Shown here piece after piece: positions 62,120 to 64,000 of a stretch of DNA of 64,000 nucleotides. The notes beneath the pieces are model-generated. The model ran no database searches. It was not told where the DNA came from and worked only from the letters and a program-made list of their open reading frames with translations. Source of the DNA: Glaciecola sp028401415 (GTDB lineage: Bacteria; Pseudomonadota; Gammaproteobacteria; Enterobacterales; Alteromonadaceae); NCBI RefSeq assembly GCF_028401415.2, contig NZ_CP171821.2, positions 2,666,001-2,730,000 on the forward strand, given 5' to 3'. Positions within the stretch are counted from its first letter, which is position 1. Each line of letters starts with the position of its first letter. The translations under genes and the position numbers were made by a program.

Positions 62120-63949
62120 TCACTCCACCGTCACACTCTTCGCCAAATTCCTAGGCTGATCAACATCCGTCCCTTTAATCAGCGCTACGTAATACGAAAG
62201 CAACTGTAGAGGAATAGTATAAACAATCGGTGCAATCGCCTCGCTGCAGTGCGGCACATCTAATACCCGCATTGTCTCATCCGACTTAAAGTGCGCATCT
62301 TTATCAGCAAATACATACATAATGCCGCCGCGAGCCCGCACCTCTTCTACATTGGATTTGAGTTTTTCTAAAAGCTCATTGTTAGGCGCAACCACAATTA
62401 CGGGCATTTCAGCATCAATCAGAGCAAGCGGGCCGTGCTTTAGTTCGCCTGAGGCATAGGCTTCTGCGTGAATGTAGGAAATTTCTTTTAGCTTAAGCGC
62501 GCCTTCCATCGCGATAGGGTATTGGTCGCCTCGGCCTAAAAACAGGCTATGGTGTTTATCTGAAAACTCTTCTGCTAGGTCATCAATGTCGTCGGCAAGC
62601 GTGAGCGTTTCTTCTAGCTTACTAGGTAGTTCGGCAAGGGACTGTAGAATGGAAGATTTGAGCGTATCGCTCATGCCTTTGTGTTTACCAATGGCGAGTA
62701 CTAGCATCAAAAATCCAGCAAGCTGTGTCGTAAATGCTTTGGTAGATGCCACACCAATCTCTGCGCCTGCTCTGGTCATAAACGAGAGTGATGACTCACG
62801 AACTAAAGAAGAACCATCTACGTTACAGATGGCGAGGCTTGACATGTAACCGCTTTCTTTTGCCAGTTTTAGGGCGGCAAGTGTGTCGGCAGTCTCACCT
62901 GATTGGGAAATCGTCACAATCAAACTATTGGGTTTTACGACAGATTTGCGGTATCTGAACTCAGATGCAATTTCGACATCACAGCAAACACCTGCATAAG
63001 CTTCTAGCCAGTACTTGGCTGTCATGCCTGCATGATAGCTGGTGCCGCACGCGATGATTTTGATATTTTCGACTTTTGCGAACACTTCATCTGAACCTTC
63101 ACCAAATACATCATCGCTTATTCCATCAGGTGTAACGCGACCTTGAAGGGTATTGCGGATAACAGCGGGTTGCTCATATATCTCTTTAAGCATGTAATGG
63201 CGATAGCCGGCTTTGTCACCAGCATCGTGCTCAACGCTCGATTCAACAACTTCTCGTTCAACTTTCTCGCCGCTGGCATCAATAATTTTCACAGTAGTGC
63301 GGGTAATTTCAGCCACATCCCCTTCTTCTAAGAAGATAAAGCGGCGCGTAACCGGAAGTAAGGCCATCTGGTCAGAAGCGATGAAGTTCTCTCCAATGCC
63401 TAAACCAATCACCAGCGGCGAGCCAGAGCGCGCGACAACCATCGTGTTTGGGTCTTCTTTATCAATAATGACAGTGCCGTATGCACCATGGAATGATTTT
63501 ACTGACTGTAAGACAGATTCGAGCAATGTATCGCAGTGCTTGCGGGCTTCTGCGATGGTATGAGCAATGGTTTCTGTGTCGGTGTCGGATACGAAAGCAT
63601 AATCTTTATCGCTTAATGCATCTCTTAATGCTTTGTGGTTTTCAATAATGCCGTTGTGCACTAGAGCGAAACGTTCAGAACTTGTGTGGGGGTGCGCATT
63701 GACTTCAGTCACGCCGCCGTGAGTGGCCCAGCGAGTATGAGCGATGCCTGTGGTACCAAGGCTGCTTTCATCATCAAGTGCGTCGCTCAAAGCTTTTACT
63801 TTGCCCACGCGGCGCGTAATTGAAAGCTCGCCATTGTTTAACAGCGCGACGCCTGCGGAATCGTAGCCACGATATTCTAGGCGGCGTAAACCTTCTAATA
63901 GTATTTGAACCACATTACGTTCGGCAACCGCGCCGACTATTCCGCACAT
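62120..63949 (-). CDS. glmS: Glutamine-fructose-6-phosphate aminotransferase (isomerizing)
   Basis: GlmS makes glucosamine-6-phosphate from fructose-6-phosphate and glutamine, the entry to peptidoglycan and LPS amino sugars. The N-terminal nucleophile Cys follows Met (MCGIVGAVAERN); the glutaminase domain has RWATHGGVTEVNAHPH and HNGIIENH; the two SIS isomerase domains have CGTSYHAG, SQSGETADT and GRGDQYPIA; the C-terminus ends DQPRNLAKSVTVE, the part that TnsD reads as DNA. At 609 residues it is full length. The 3' end is the target of the Tn7-like insertion and is intact. Confidence 0.97.
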   Translation of the reverse strand: MCGIVGAVAERNVVQILLEGLRRLEYRGYDSAGVALLNNGELSITRRVGKVKALSDALDDESSLGTTGIAHTRWATHGGVTEVNAHPHTSSERFALVHNGIIENHKALRDALSDKDYAFVSDTDTETIAHTIAEARKHCDTLLESVLQSVKSFHGAYGTVIIDKEDPNTMVVARSGSPLVIGLGIGENFIASDQMALLPVTRRFIFLEEGDVAEITRTTVKIIDASGEKVEREVVESSVEHDAGDKAGYRHYMLKEIYEQPAVIRNTLQGRVTPDGISDDVFGEGSDEVFAKVENIKIIACGTSYHAGMTAKYWLEAYAGVCCDVEIASEFRYRKSVVKPNSLIVTISQSGETADTLAALKLAKESGYMSSLAICNVDGSSLVRESSLSFMTRAGAEIGVASTKAFTTQLAGFLMLVLAIGKHKGMSDTLKSSILQSLAELPSKLEETLTLADDIDDLAEEFSDKHHSLFLGRGDQYPIAMEGALKLKEISYIHAEAYASGELKHGPLALIDAEMPVIVVAPNNELLEKLKSNVEEVRARGGIMYVFADKDAHFKSDETMRVLDVPHCSEAIAPIVYTIPLQLLSYYVALIKGTDVDQPRNLAKSVTVE

Positions 63950-64000
63950 ATTCTTATTCCTACTTTTTTTTGACCGGCTTTTGCCAGCTTGAAATATTAC

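Overview
The window reads as a chromosome segment of a marine gammaproteobacterium, most likely from the Alteromonadales. The basis is the gene families (ZrgA/DUF3299 zinc uptake, a ZnuD-like receptor, DUF1244, RlmF, a YqhD-type dehydrogenase), the moderate GC content and Gammaproteobacteria-style Zur boxes. No 16S gene is present, so this placement is an inference.

Region 1 (1-12.7 kb) is mostly ordinary chromosome: an IQM-like gene open at the left edge, tRNA-Arg(UCG), a membrane-anchored AraC-type regulator divergent from a DUF2306 membrane protein, DUF1244, MoaA, a Cof-type HAD phosphatase, a SOUL lipoprotein, cytidine deaminase, an AsmA-like protein, a DUF1439 lipoprotein, a YqhD-type alcohol dehydrogenase, an ATP-grasp enzyme and a large secreted alpha/beta hydrolase-like protein.

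Region 2 (12.9-29.9 kb) is a zinc-acquisition island: a CobW/G3E GTPase, an AztD-like periplasmic metallochaperone, a His-rich ZnuD-like TonB receptor, the zur repressor gene, two MerC-like membrane proteins, a SnoaL-like secreted protein, ZrgA, two DUF3299 proteins and a FtsX-type ABC exporter/importer pair. A nuclease-phosphatase fusion lipoprotein lies among them. zur is split by an intact IS21-family element. Removing the element and one 5-bp duplication restores a 171-codon Zur with both CxxC zinc motifs, so zinc uptake is probably derepressed in this strain.

Region 3 (29.9-35.2 kb) returns to core genes: rlmF, DUF6702, an M1 peptidase and a zinc-type oxidoreductase family protein.

Region 4 (35.2-62.1 kb) is accessory DNA. 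It starts with gene relics and two Fic genes (one flanked by imperfect direct repeats, one lacking a normal start codon), a second IS21 copy and a twelve-unit, 30-bp tandem array open on both strands. Then comes a Tn7-like transposition operon (tnsA-B-C-D plus an HD hydrolase where tnsE would sit). tnsC is frameshifted by a 5-bp tandem duplication. To its right is a divergent defence operon: a WYL regulator, hsdM, hsdS, an Abi_C protein, a GHKL ATPase fused to a PD-(D/E)XK nuclease, and hsdR. A pseudogenised outer-membrane protein and a cyclodeaminase-like gene follow. A Tn7-type right end with three 19-bp-spaced repeats sits exactly 25 bp past the glmS stop codon, the classical attTn7 position. 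glmS closes the window.
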